A stretch of 64,000 nucleotides of DNA from Lachnospiraceae bacterium 10-1 (GTDB taxonomy: Bacteria; Bacillota; Clostridia; Lachnospirales; Lachnospiraceae): assembly GCA_000403495.2 (NCBI GenBank), contig KE159799.1:1320255-1384254 (forward strand), read 5' to 3'. Positions 19,451 through 29,168 of the stretch are shown here, piece by piece; positions within the stretch are counted from its first letter, which is position 1; every line of letters starts with the position of its first letter. The notes under the pieces were generated by a model. The model did not search any database, was not told the DNA's origin, and saw only the letters and a list, made by a program, of their open reading frames with translations. The translations under genes were made by a program, and so were the position numbers.

Positions 19451-19610
19451 CTTCTCACAGCTTTCACCTTCTATTTCAGATACGGATGAGCTGCCTGGTT
19501 TTTATGGAAAAAAGCTGTTACCTTTACATAAGCCGGAAAGCACCTGTAAAGATAACAACTTTTTCTTTTATCCGCCTCTGCTTAATTACAGCGGCATTTG
19601 TAACAACTAT

Positions 19611-20825
19611 TTATAACGATTTTATTCTGTCAACAGCCTCTATGGTATTTTCATAACTGCCAAATGCCGTCAGCCTGAAATAAGTTTCACCACTTGGTCC
19701 AAAACCGGAACCCGGCGTTCCCACCACGTTGGCATTTTCAAGAAGATAATCAAAAAATTCCCAGCTATTCATGCCATTAGGCGCTTTCAGCCAGATATAA
19801 GGTGCATTTATACCGCCAGATACGGTATAACCGGCATCTTTTAATCCTTTCAGTATATAGTCCGCATTTTTCATATAGTATGCAACCTGCTGCTTTAGCT
19901 GTGCCTTTCCTTCTTCAGAATATACAGCTTCACCGGCACGCTGTACAATATAAGGCGCACCATTATATTTAGTTCCATGTCTTCTTGCCCACAGGGCATG
20001 TAAAGAAACATCACCACATTTTAAATCTTTCGGAATCACAGTGTATCCAAGACGTACTCCCGTAAATCCTGCGTTCTTAGAAAAAGAATGAAGCTCAATG
20101 GCACAGGTTCTTGCACCTTCACATTCAAAAATAGAGTGGGGAACATCCTCCTCTGAAATATACGCCTCATAAGCAGCGTCATAAATGATCACGGCACCTA
20201 CTTTGTTGGCATAATCAACCCACTCCTGAAGCTGTGCTTTGGTAATGGTTGAACCGGTAGGATTATTAGGGAAACATAAATAAATAAGGTCAGGAGTTTG
20301 CTTTGGAAGCTGTGGTGCAAAATTGTTTTCTAATCTGCAGGGCATATAAATCACATCACTCCAGGTTTCCGAGCCTGCATCATAAACGCCTGTCCTTCCT
20401 GCCATTACATTGGTGTCCACATAAACAGGATACACCGGATCACAGACAGCAATCTTATTATCTACACTGAAAATTTCCTGAATATTTCCTGAGTCACACT
20501 TCGCGCCGTCAGATACAAATATTTCATCCGGTGAAATATCACATCCCCTGGCCTTGTAATCATTCTCTGCAATTGCATTTCTTAAAAATTCATATCCTAA
20601 GTCCGGTGCATAGCCCCTAAAAGTCTCAGCCCTGGCCATTTCATCCACTGCCCCATGAAGAGCTGTAATAACTGCCGGTGCCAAAGGCTGGGTAACATCT
20701 CCGATTCCCAGTCGGATAATCTTTTTATCCGGATGTGCTGCCGCATATGCATTTACCTTTTTCCCAATTGTAGAAAACAGATAACTTCCCGGAAGCTTTA
20801 AATAATTATCATTGATCTTAAACAT
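19611..20825 (-). CDS. dapL: LL-diaminopimelate aminotransferase
   Basis: This PLP enzyme converts tetrahydrodipicolinate directly to LL-diaminopimelate, the one-step branch of lysine/peptidoglycan synthesis. The 404 residues show the DapL start (NDNYLKLPGSYLFSTIGKKVNAY), the substrate loop RGYAPDLGYEFLRNAI, FPNNPTGSTIT, the PLP lysine in SFSKNAGFTGVRLGYTVIP, and the C-terminal PGSGFGPSGETYFRLTAFG. AAGGAGG precedes the ATG. The gene dapF lies 41 bases upstream in the same direction, so consecutive pathway steps are co-expressed. Confidence 0.96.
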   Translation of the reverse strand: MFKINDNYLKLPGSYLFSTIGKKVNAYAAAHPDKKIIRLGIGDVTQPLAPAVITALHGAVDEMARAETFRGYAPDLGYEFLRNAIAENDYKARGCDISPDEIFVSDGAKCDSGNIQEIFSVDNKIAVCDPVYPVYVDTNVMAGRTGVYDAGSETWSDVIYMPCRLENNFAPQLPKQTPDLIYLCFPNNPTGSTITKAQLQEWVDYANKVGAVIIYDAAYEAYISEEDVPHSIFECEGARTCAIELHSFSKNAGFTGVRLGYTVIPKDLKCGDVSLHALWARRHGTKYNGAPYIVQRAGEAVYSEEGKAQLKQQVAYYMKNADYILKGLKDAGYTVSGGINAPYIWLKAPNGMNSWEFFDYLLENANVVGTPGSGFGPSGETYFRLTAFGSYENTIEAVDRIKSL

Positions 20826-20866
20826 TTTCTTCCTCCTTTTCGCTTAAATGCTGTGCTGAATTTTTC

Positions 20867-21700
20867 TTATATTTCTCCCTCAAATACAGTGGATGCCGGT
20901 CCGGTCATATAAACCAGATCTGCTTCTCTATCCCACTTAATCTGTAAATTTCCTCCTAATAGTTTAACAGTAACCTCCTCCTTCGTCAAACCATTTAACA
21001 CACATGCAACCACAGTGGCACAGGCACCGGTTCCACAGGCTAATGTTTCTCCTGTTCCCCTTTCCCATACCCGCATCTCTACCGTTTTATCATCCAGAAC
21101 TTTTACAAATTCTGTGTTAATATAATTAGGAAAGCGAACATGCTTTTCAAAAAGAGGGCCAATTTTTTCAATGGGAAAATCTGACACATCCTCCACAAAG
21201 ATCACCGCATGGGGATTCCCCATTGACACACATGTCATTTCATAAATATTATTTTCCACTTCAATCCTTTCGGAGATAACCTGCTCCTGATCTGAAATTA
21301 CCGGAATATCCACCGCCTTCAAAACAGGCGCGCCCATATTGACTTTAACAGTCGATACTTTTCCCTCCTCAACAATCAAATCCAGATACTTAATTTTTCC
21401 GCAGCTGATCACGCTGATTTTGTTTTTGTCCGTAAGTCCCTTGTCATAAACAAATTTAGCTACACATCTGATCCCATTACCGCACATTTCTCCCCGGGAG
21501 CCATCCATATTATACATTTCCATCTCAAAATCAGCTTCATTTGAGGGATTAATAAAAATCACACCGTCTCCGCCAATTCCGAAATGCCTGTCACTCAGCT
21601 TTTTCACAAGCTCCGGCTTTTTCTCTGCAGGAATCTTCTCCCTGCTCCCATCCACATAAATATAATCATTGCCGCAGCCATGCATTTTCGTAAACTTCAT
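20867..21700 (-). CDS. dapF: Diaminopimelate epimerase
   Basis: It epimerises LL- to meso-diaminopimelate without cofactor. Both catalytic cysteines are visible: MCGNGIRC in the first half and ACGTGACA in the second. The N-terminal [16 protein letters not shown] is the family signature, and the length of 277 residues is normal. An AAGGAGGG site precedes the ATG. It is the first gene of a dapF-dapL pair. Confidence 0.97.
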   Translation of the reverse strand: MKFTKMHGCGNDYIYVDGSREKIPAEKKPELVKKLSDRHFGIGGDGVIFINPSNEADFEMEMYNMDGSRGEMCGNGIRCVAKFVYDKGLTDKNKISVISCGKIKYLDLIVEEGKVSTVKVNMGAPVLKAVDIPVISDQEQVISERIEVENNIYEMTCVSMGNPHAVIFVEDVSDFPIEKIGPLFEKHVRFPNYINTEFVKVLDDKTVEMRVWERGTGETLACGTGACATVVACVLNGLTKEEVTVKLLGGNLQIKWDREADLVYMTGPASTVFEGEI

Positions 21701-21799
21701 GCTTAAGCCCTCCTTCTACTTTCATCCTATAAGCAGTCTACCACATTTTTTCCTATCCTAATATTGTTTTTCTTGGGATTGAACTTGTAAAAAATGCTA

Positions 21800-23311
21800 T
21801 TATCTCATATTGACCATATGGGTAATCAAATACCTGCCCTGCTCCAATTCCTCTATCAAAAGACTCATTTCACAGGAAGAAGCTGAAACTGTTTCCATTG
21901 CCTGCTCCATATAGCCCTTCCGGTAATCATCATTCCGGTAAGCCCTCTGCATCTCTTCAAAAAGCACCTCTCCTTCTATTACGTTGGAAAAATTATAATT
22001 CCCCTTCCCCAATGCTGTAATCTGTCCATAGCAATGATCATAATAATCGGAAAGACTATATAAAATGTCCTCCTCACTCATGCCCACATCACTAAGACTT
22101 CTAAGCCCTTCTGAAAGGCCTCCCATATAATCCACATCCGGTGATACTGCTTCCCTTAACTGTTCCAGATTCCGGTAGGCCTGCCCGCCGCAGGGAGGAA
22201 GGTAAACCGAAAGCTCCTTTCTTACATGAGTGTCCGCATAGTCCTGGTCTGACTGATTAAAATAATCATAATTGCCTCCCATCCCTTCCGTATCATCCCA
22301 GGTAACATCCACATTATAAAAGCCATCCTCTAAAGAAACAATATTCCACGCATGATTTTCTCCCGCATATCCGGTACAGTAATAACAGGGAATTCCAAGC
22401 TGCTGCAATAAATACTGAAAGGCTCTTGCATATCCTGCACACACTGTCCGGCCATTTACCATTGCGCTGTATGCGCTCTGATTCATTTCCGCCCCAAGGT
22501 CATAAGTAATGCGGTCAATTAAAATATCATGAACCAGTTTTTCCTTTTCATAAGAATCAGTTTCCAGTGCCGCCTGATCTAAAATGGCATTTGCATTTTC
22601 ATGGAAAAGCACCTTCGCCTGTTCTAAATTTTGTGCGGTACGGTTAAACAAAAGGGCAATCTCCACACACTCACCGGTTCTTTTATATTTACACCGATAA
22701 GCCGTTTCCAGCCAGAAAAGCTCCGGATGATCATTGTAAACTGCTGAAAAAACATTTCTAAGCTGTGAAGCAGAAATCTGCTCCACTGGTGCAAAAGCCT
22801 GATTTAAAGCATCGGCATTGGCATAGATCTGCCGGTAAAGATGCCTCCCTTTTTCATCTAACATCCCATAATAAGGATAATAGACCGCATCAAAAATAAG
22901 ACCGTCACCAGTCTGCCCATGCGTAAGCTGGTTCTCAAGAAGCCGGGCCTCCTCATCTTCTATCTGCTGCCTTTCTTCCTGTATCTGCTGATAACCGGTT
23001 CTGCCGGATACCTGCTCCGGCACAGTAATATCTGACTGCCGGGGCGGAATATATTCGGGATAGATATTTTCTGCAAGACCGTCTAATGTCCCGCTTTCAT
23101 CTTCTTCCTGCATCTCCCCATATTTACCGGAATTTGCATTATTTTCCGAATTCCCACCTGGAGCATTTACTTCCACCTGCTTTTGTTCCGGATGAAACAC
23201 TGCTAAAGCTGCTTCTATCACATCAGGTCTGGTGCTGTAAATGATAACAAACAGACCAAATAAAACAGACAATATCAGCAATAACATTACCAATTTTCTT
23301 ACAAATTTCAT
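21800..23311 (-). CDS. Extracytoplasmic transglutaminase-like domain protein
   Basis: An N-terminal membrane anchor (residues 5-25) is followed by an acidic/Gln-rich linker. A transglutaminase-like cysteine protease domain covers about residues 260-350: the catalytic Cys in GRTVCAGYARAFQYLL, the His in GENHAWNIV and the Asp in YNVDVTWDD. The protein is likely tethered to the outer membrane face and acts on wall-associated proteins or peptides. About 130 helical residues follow the domain. It lies 21 bases after recQ in the same direction and may share its transcript; no functional link is obvious. Confidence 0.82.
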   Translation of the reverse strand: MKFVRKLVMLLLILSVLFGLFVIIYSTRPDVIEAALAVFHPEQKQVEVNAPGGNSENNANSGKYGEMQEEDESGTLDGLAENIYPEYIPPRQSDITVPEQVSGRTGYQQIQEERQQIEDEEARLLENQLTHGQTGDGLIFDAVYYPYYGMLDEKGRHLYRQIYANADALNQAFAPVEQISASQLRNVFSAVYNDHPELFWLETAYRCKYKRTGECVEIALLFNRTAQNLEQAKVLFHENANAILDQAALETDSYEKEKLVHDILIDRITYDLGAEMNQSAYSAMVNGRTVCAGYARAFQYLLQQLGIPCYYCTGYAGENHAWNIVSLEDGFYNVDVTWDDTEGMGGNYDYFNQSDQDYADTHVRKELSVYLPPCGGQAYRNLEQLREAVSPDVDYMGGLSEGLRSLSDVGMSEEDILYSLSDYYDHCYGQITALGKGNYNFSNVIEGEVLFEEMQRAYRNDDYRKGYMEQAMETVSASSCEMSLLIEELEQGRYLITHMVNMR

Positions 23312-23332
23312 AAGATTCCTTTCTATGTATCT

Positions 23333-25177
23333 TTACCTCCAAGATGATGTCACCTCTAAAAACTGTTTTCCATACTTTTCAAATTTATATTCTCCCACCC
23401 CGGAAACCTGAAGCATTTCCTCTCTTGTCTTAGGCTGCAGGATACACATATGCGTCAAAGTCTTATCGGAAAACACAAGATAGGGCGGCACCTTCTCTTT
23501 TTTTGCAATCTCCATCCGAAGGGACCTGAGCCTTTCAAATAGATTTGCCTCGCTCCCAGCGATTTCCCTGCCGGCGGATATTTGTCCTTTACGCCCCTTT
23601 CCGCCGGCTTTCACCTTTGCCGGATTTTCCTGCTCCCTGGCCATTTTCATGGTAACTTTGATTTCTCCGTTTAAAACTGATTCCGATTGTTCAGTCAGCC
23701 TTAAAACCGCATATTCATCCTTGGTCAAATCCAGATAGCTTTTCATCAAAAGTTCGTTCATAATCTGCCTCAGTTTATAAACCGGCACAGCTTTAAGACT
23801 CCCGTAAAAGGAATTTTGATTCATCCGATATCCCCGTATTTTCGCTGTGTCAGCTCCGTGTACTGTCTCAATGATCACATTCACTCCATACCGCTGGCGG
23901 CACTCCCTGACACAACCAGTCAAAGCCTTAGCTGCTTCCGTCACATCCACAATTTCAAACCGGCTTAAACAGTTGGAGCAATTGCCACAGTAATTTCCCC
24001 CAAATTCTCCAAAATACCGTAAGATATAATCCCGGAGACATTCGTTCGTAGAACAGTAAAAGGTCATTCTGCGCAGTCTCTCCCGATCCCGTTCCATAAC
24101 CATTTCTCTTGTCAGTGGATCAAGTTCTTTGTTGTCCTGATTATTTTCTATAAAAAACTGATTGGTAATTACATCCTGTCCGTTGTACAAAAGTATGCAT
24201 TCTGCAGGTTGTCCGTCCCGTCCTCCCCTTCCTGCTTCCTGATAATAAGATTCCAGATTTTTGGGCATCCCATAATGGAACACAAATCTTACATTGGACT
24301 TGTCAATCCCCATGCCAAAAGCATTGGTGGCAACCATCACGGAAGATTTATCATAAATAAAATCCTCCTGATTCTTTTTCCTTTCCTCATCTGTCAGTCC
24401 CGCATGATATCTGGTGGCGGCAACCCCCTCCTTTAAAAGCTTTTCACATACCTCTTCCACCACCTTTCGGGTAAGGCAGTAAATAATCCCACTGTCACCG
24501 GGATGACATTCCAAATAGTTTTTTATAACCCCATATCTGTCTTTGGGAGACATAACTCCAAAATACAAATTTTTTCTGTCAAATCCGGTGGTAATAAGTG
24601 CCGGTGACTGAAGCATCAAAAGATCAATGATGTCTTCTTTCACTTCCCTGGTTGCAGTTGCTGTAAAAGCAGCAACCACCGGACGTACCGGAAGTTTATT
24701 TATAAATTCCGCAATTTTTAAATAACTTGGCCTGAAATCCTGTCCCCACTGGGAAACACAGTGGGCCTCATCCACCGCAATCATAACAATGCTGCTGGCT
24801 AATGCAAAATCCAGAAATTCTTCCGTAAAAAGCCGCTCCGGTGCCACGTAAATAATGGGATATCTCCCTTCCTTTGCGTAATGCAGGGCTTTTCTGTACT
24901 GTCCCGGCGTTAAGGAGCTGTTTAAATACGCCGCATGAATGCCCGCCTGATTCAAGCCTTCCACCTGATCCTTCATCAAAGAAATCAGTGGAGAAATTAC
25001 CAGTGTAATTCCTTTCATCATTAAAGCCGGAATTTGATAGCATATGGACTTTCCCGCGCCGGTTGGCATGATTCCCAGCACGTCTTTTCCATCTAAAATA
25101 CTGTCAATTAAAAACTCCTGACCTTCCCGAAAGGAATCGTAGCCGAAATGTTGTTTTAAAAGCTTGTTTTTTACCAA
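23333..25177 (-). CDS. recQ: ATP-dependent DNA helicase RecQ
   Basis: This is a 3'-5' helicase for recombinational repair. The order is the motif 0 region (FGYDSFREGQEFLIDSIL), Walker A (MPTGAGKSICYQIPA), DEAH box (VDEAHCVSQWGQDFRPSY), motif VI (QEAGRGGRDG), then the RQC zinc site (CSTNECLRDYILRYFGE...CGNCSNC) and a winged helix. A C-terminal HRDC domain (about 540-614, LRSLRMEIAKKEKVPPYLVFSDKTL) completes the protein. The length of 614 residues matches clostridial RecQ. Confidence 0.95.
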   Translation of the reverse strand: MVKNKLLKQHFGYDSFREGQEFLIDSILDGKDVLGIMPTGAGKSICYQIPALMMKGITLVISPLISLMKDQVEGLNQAGIHAAYLNSSLTPGQYRKALHYAKEGRYPIIYVAPERLFTEEFLDFALASSIVMIAVDEAHCVSQWGQDFRPSYLKIAEFINKLPVRPVVAAFTATATREVKEDIIDLLMLQSPALITTGFDRKNLYFGVMSPKDRYGVIKNYLECHPGDSGIIYCLTRKVVEEVCEKLLKEGVAATRYHAGLTDEERKKNQEDFIYDKSSVMVATNAFGMGIDKSNVRFVFHYGMPKNLESYYQEAGRGGRDGQPAECILLYNGQDVITNQFFIENNQDNKELDPLTREMVMERDRERLRRMTFYCSTNECLRDYILRYFGEFGGNYCGNCSNCLSRFEIVDVTEAAKALTGCVRECRQRYGVNVIIETVHGADTAKIRGYRMNQNSFYGSLKAVPVYKLRQIMNELLMKSYLDLTKDEYAVLRLTEQSESVLNGEIKVTMKMAREQENPAKVKAGGKGRKGQISAGREIAGSEANLFERLRSLRMEIAKKEKVPPYLVFSDKTLTHMCILQPKTREEMLQVSGVGEYKFEKYGKQFLEVTSSWR

Positions 25178-25327
25178 TTTTATTTTCCTCTTGTGTTTTT
25201 TGGAGAATGCTTACATGCTGCGTCCTCATCTGCACTGACTTACGCACCTGCTTCTATCAAAAATATTTTATAACTTAGCGGGCAGTCTGACAACATTAGA
25301 TTTTCGTTGATATGGCACAATACAGAC

Positions 25328-25357
25328 TTTACTTTTCAGTAGTACTATGTCTATAAT
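25328..25357 (+). promoter_or_regulatory. Promoter for the HAD phosphatase gene
   Basis: TTTACT (25328-25333), an 18-base spacer and TATAAT (25352-25357) lie 27 bases before the ATG at 25385; AAGGAGG is in between. Confidence 0.65.
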
Positions 25358-25384
25358 CATATAGGCTTTATAAGGAGGTAATTT

Positions 25385-26053
25385 ATGAAAAAAGCAGTTA
25401 TTTTCGATTTAGACGGGTTACTGATTGACAGTGAAATTATTTCTTATCAGATTTATTGTGATATTCTCGGGAAATACGGACATTCGTTGACCGTAGAAGA
25501 ATATGCCCGCACATTAAGCGGAAAAACTGCAGTTGTAAACATGAAAAATGTGATAGCCTCCTATCATCTTCCTTTTACCCTGGAAGAAGCGCTTACCTTT
25601 GAAGAGGGAATCGAAAAAGATTATTTGAAAAAAGGTGTTGCCCTAAAGCCCGGAGCCAAAGAACTCCTTCAATATTTAGAAGAGCATCAGATTAAAATTC
25701 TGCTTGCTTCTTCCAGCTTAAAAGACCGGGCAATGGGAATTTTAATTGAAAACAAGATAGATCACTATTTTGATGATATGGTGTTTGGTCCGGAGGTAAA
25801 ACGGGGCAAACCCTTCCCTGATATCTTCTTAAAAGCCTGTGAAAAAGCCGGAGAAAAGGCAGATAATTGTCTTGTACTTGAGGACAGTGAAGCTGGTTTG
25901 CAGGCGGCACATTCCGCAGGCATTGACGTAATCTGCATTCCCGATATGAAACCGCCGGGAGAGGAATTTAAAAAGATGGCAGTTTGTATGCTGCCATCCT
26001 TAGAAAACGTAATTGGTTATCTGGATCACACTGATTCCCGCAGTAGGATTTAA
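25385..26053 (+). CDS. HAD-superfamily hydrolase, beta-phosphoglucomutase-like
   Basis: The protein has 222 residues with HAD motif I (FDLDGLLIDSE, nucleophile and general acid aspartates), motif II (LLASSS), the motif III lysine (KRGKPFPDIFLKAC) and motif IV (VLEDSEAG). A helical C1 cap sits between motifs I and II, as in phosphoglycolate phosphatase and beta-phosphoglucomutase relatives. Substrate cannot be assigned from sequence. The gene has its own promoter and terminator. Confidence 0.88.
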   Translation: MKKAVIFDLDGLLIDSEIISYQIYCDILGKYGHSLTVEEYARTLSGKTAVVNMKNVIASYHLPFTLEEALTFEEGIEKDYLKKGVALKPGAKELLQYLEEHQIKILLASSSLKDRAMGILIENKIDHYFDDMVFGPEVKRGKPFPDIFLKACEKAGEKADNCLVLEDSEAGLQAAHSAGIDVICIPDMKPPGEEFKKMAVCMLPSLENVIGYLDHTDSRSRI

Positions 26054-26086
26054 CGGCTAATTTTTATTCTAATTATAAATTAGCCG
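26054..26086. terminator. Bidirectional terminator after the HAD gene
   Basis: CGGCTAATTT (26054-26063) and AAATTAGCCG (26077-26086) form a 10-bp stem, followed by a T-rich stretch on the plus strand. It separates two convergent genes. Confidence 0.75.
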
Positions 26087-26114
26087 AAATCTTTTTGTTG
26101 TACAAATTTTTTCC

Positions 26115-28454
26115 CTACCACTCAATCCTTACCTTAAAAAGATCCCCGTCAATTTCCACATTCATTTTTCCACCCTGCGCTTCCACAAAGCTTCTTGCAA
26201 TGGCAAGACCAAGTCCGCTGCCTTCCGTATTTCTGGAGCTGTCGCCTCTCACAAACCGCTCTGTCAGATCCTCAGCGGGAATATTCAGCTCTGCCGCCGA
26301 CATATTTTTCAATTCAACAGCAATTCCTCTCTCTGTCTTTTCAGCCCTTACATATACTCTGGTATGAGGCATAGCATATTTAATAATATTGGTATAAAGG
26401 TTTTCAAATATTCTATAGGTTTTCTGGCTGTCCAGTTTAAGGATCGTCTTTTCTTCCGGCATCTGAAACCGGAAAATCAAGCCTGCCTCTTCCACCCTGT
26501 CCTCATATTCTAAATACGCCTGGCGGATCAGGTTGCAGATATCCACATCCACAAGATTTAGTGTAATATTTCCACTGGTGGCTTTGCTCACCTCAAACAA
26601 ATCTTCTATCAAAAATTTTAATCTGGCTGATTTCCTTTTCAATACGTCCAAATACTCCGTTCTCTGCTCTGGCGTAATGTTTTCATCCTCTAACAGCTCA
26701 ATATAAGTGGTGATTGCTGTGAGAGGGGTTTTTAAATCATGAGATACATTTGTAATTAGTTCCGTTTTCATTTTCTGACTTTTTACCTCCTCTTCCACTG
26801 CCACCTTAATTCCATCCTGAATCTTGGAAAGCTCCTCCTTATAGGACTCAAAGATTCCCCAGTCGTTATCAAACTGCGTCTGCAGGTTTCCGTTTGCAAT
26901 TGACCGGGTGGCGTCAAAGAGGTTCCGGTACTGGGCCTGAATGTTCTGGACATACTTTTTCATACAGAAATACAGGATGATACTGTAGATAAAAAGCGCC
27001 ATCCACCCAAATACCCACATGCAGCAGACTAACGCAAGCAGCAGAAAATTAACCACCACCAGCTTCCTTATGGTTTTATTAGCCTGCACCCCTAAATCCA
27101 CATGGAGAATTTCTTCTTTAAATTTATCCACATTTCTCCTGCAGAACCGCTTTATCCAAATTCCAATTTTATAAATAAGACTTCTTTCCCTTACAAAAGC
27201 TCTGATTCCAATCACAAATAGTTCTCCAAAAGAAGTGATCAGATAATACCATCCTGCAAACACCACAAAGAGAATTCCCAGATTAATGATGCAGGTCAAA
27301 ACAGGATACGCTGCCTCTGGAATCCACCCTATACTTGTGTAAAGCTGGTCAAACCGGCCTCTGTTTGTAAAGTTTACCAGCCCAATAATAATGTTTTCGC
27401 CAATTCCAATCAGCATAAATATTGCAAGTAAGGATACCTCTATATGCAGTTTTTCCACCGTCAATGTATGAAGACAGTACTTTTTGACACGTACCATAAT
27501 TAAGGCAATCACTGCAAGTACAAAGAAAAATGTAAAGAAGACGCCAATGGTATCTGCCCGATAATAAGCAACATATTCGATGTACTCCTGTCCTGATATC
27601 AAACTTGTATCCTGAGTTAAAAGTTTTTCCTGCTGCTCAGCCGTAAGGGCAAAAATACAGGTAATGTTTTTCGGCATACTGGATACTGTAATTTTTTCTT
27701 TCCCCAGATTGCCATTGCTGTCCTGAAAGAAAATACTTCCATCTGAATAGATATCCCCATACTCATAGGAAACATTGCCCCAAAAAACTGTCCATAAATG
27801 ATTGCTCTTTAAGTTAAGCTGCGCGCTTTTTAACAGCTCCGCCGAATTTTTTCCTTTTACCGCCACTCTCTCTAAATTTCCGGCATTTCCATAGGATGCT
27901 CTGATATAGTAAACATACTCGGAATTCAGTTCTTCATCCGCCTCATCTGTGCCCAGATTTTCTATTTCTCTTCCTGTGTTTTTAATCATTTTGCCTGTTG
28001 CGTGATCAATCACACAGTAGTCTATCTCTTTGGTAATTCCATTCAGTACCTCTAACTGCCAGCCCCGAAGAATATTGTTAACCCGCTCCCTGCACATCAG
28101 CTTCCAGCTCTCCGCATTGGCATAGGAACCTATATTCAGTGTGCTTCCATCAAAAAATTCCTGTTCTGCGCCATCCAGTTCCCCCAGCATTTCTTCTTCC
28201 GCCTGCAAATATAAATCTGCGTACTCTACCGTCCTGCCTGTGGCTGCTTCCGTAACATCCTTATAAAGCACACAACTTCCCTGATAAAGCTGGAAAAGGA
28301 AATTTGAACTGCTAAAAGCATCTACATCATACTCCGCCGCCCGCTTTTCAAATACAGGATACATCATAAAATATCCCACTGACGCTGTTATAATAAAAAT
28401 TAACGCTATAATAAAACTGAATTTCTTACTGCTTATCGATTTTGTATCCAACAC
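26115..28454 (-). CDS. Membrane sensor histidine kinase
   Basis: The protein has 779 residues. An N-terminal helix (13-33) and a large extracellular sensor (to about 300) precede four or more membrane helices (300-500). A linker and a DHp domain with the phosphorylated His in NVSHDLKTPLTAI follow, then a HATPase domain (N box FENLYTNIIKYA, G2 box GSGLGLAIARSFVEAQGG). The gene overlaps the upstream response regulator by 29 bases, so kinase and regulator form one two-component operon. The signal is unknown; the unusually large extracellular part suggests an envelope cue. Confidence 0.9.
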   Translation of the reverse strand: MLDTKSISSKKFSFIIALIFIITASVGYFMMYPVFEKRAAEYDVDAFSSSNFLFQLYQGSCVLYKDVTEAATGRTVEYADLYLQAEEEMLGELDGAEQEFFDGSTLNIGSYANAESWKLMCRERVNNILRGWQLEVLNGITKEIDYCVIDHATGKMIKNTGREIENLGTDEADEELNSEYVYYIRASYGNAGNLERVAVKGKNSAELLKSAQLNLKSNHLWTVFWGNVSYEYGDIYSDGSIFFQDSNGNLGKEKITVSSMPKNITCIFALTAEQQEKLLTQDTSLISGQEYIEYVAYYRADTIGVFFTFFFVLAVIALIMVRVKKYCLHTLTVEKLHIEVSLLAIFMLIGIGENIIIGLVNFTNRGRFDQLYTSIGWIPEAAYPVLTCIINLGILFVVFAGWYYLITSFGELFVIGIRAFVRERSLIYKIGIWIKRFCRRNVDKFKEEILHVDLGVQANKTIRKLVVVNFLLLALVCCMWVFGWMALFIYSIILYFCMKKYVQNIQAQYRNLFDATRSIANGNLQTQFDNDWGIFESYKEELSKIQDGIKVAVEEEVKSQKMKTELITNVSHDLKTPLTAITTYIELLEDENITPEQRTEYLDVLKRKSARLKFLIEDLFEVSKATSGNITLNLVDVDICNLIRQAYLEYEDRVEEAGLIFRFQMPEEKTILKLDSQKTYRIFENLYTNIIKYAMPHTRVYVRAEKTERGIAVELKNMSAAELNIPAEDLTERFVRGDSSRNTEGSGLGLAIARSFVEAQGGKMNVEIDGDLFKVRIEW

Positions 28455-29145
28455 CCCACACCACCTTTAAATATTTTGGTTCCTTCGGATTAATTTCTAT
28501 TTTCTCCCGAATTTTTCTTACATGCACCATAATCGTATCCGTATTAATCGCCTGCTCATTCCATACCCGTTCATAAATCTCTTCTGCTGAAAATACTCTG
28601 CCCGGATTTTTCATTAAAAGCATCAATATTTTAAACTCTAAAGGCGTCAGCTTTACCGGCTTTCCATCTACAAAAACCTCCACCGTTTCCTCGTTGAGTT
28701 CCAGCCCGCCTATCGTATGCACTTTATCATTGACCGCCTTTTCTCCAACTGCCTGCAGAAATTTTTCATAACGCCGCAAATGGGAATTCACCCTTGCAAG
28801 AAGCTCCATTGTGGTAAAAGGCTTGGTCACATAGTCATCGGCCCCCATATTAAGCCCCATGATTTTATCCACTTCTTCTGATTTTGCTGAAAGCATGATA
28901 ACCGGAAAGTCATAACCTTTTTCCCTGGTCTTCATCATCATTGTGATCCCATCCATTCTTGGCATCATCACATCCACAATCGCCAAATGGATTTCTTCTT
29001 TTTCTATTTTTTCAAGTCCTTCTACACCGTCAGATGCCTGAAATACAATATATCCCTGATTTTTTAAATAAATTTCAATTCCTTCACGAATTTCCTTATC
29101 GTCCTCAACAATTAAAATATGATATGTTTCCATGATTTTAACCAT
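28426..29145 (-). CDS. OmpR-family response regulator
   Basis: The receiver domain has EDDKE, the phospho-acceptor Asp in AIVDVMMPRMDG and the Lys in YVTKPFTTMEL. The C-terminal winged helix (LTPLEFKILMLLMKNPGRVFSAEEIYERVW...TIMVHVRKIREKIE) binds DNA. The start could be ATG 29145 or ATG 29133 (METYHILIVEDD), the latter nearer to the usual family length. It is translated just before the kinase gene. Confidence 0.93.
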   Translation of the reverse strand: MVKIMETYHILIVEDDKEIREGIEIYLKNQGYIVFQASDGVEGLEKIEKEEIHLAIVDVMMPRMDGITMMMKTREKGYDFPVIMLSAKSEEVDKIMGLNMGADDYVTKPFTTMELLARVNSHLRRYEKFLQAVGEKAVNDKVHTIGGLELNEETVEVFVDGKPVKLTPLEFKILMLLMKNPGRVFSAEEIYERVWNEQAINTDTIMVHVRKIREKIEINPKEPKYLKVVWGVGYKIDKQ

Positions 29146-29168
29146 GCCCCCTTCAAAGCCTAATCCTT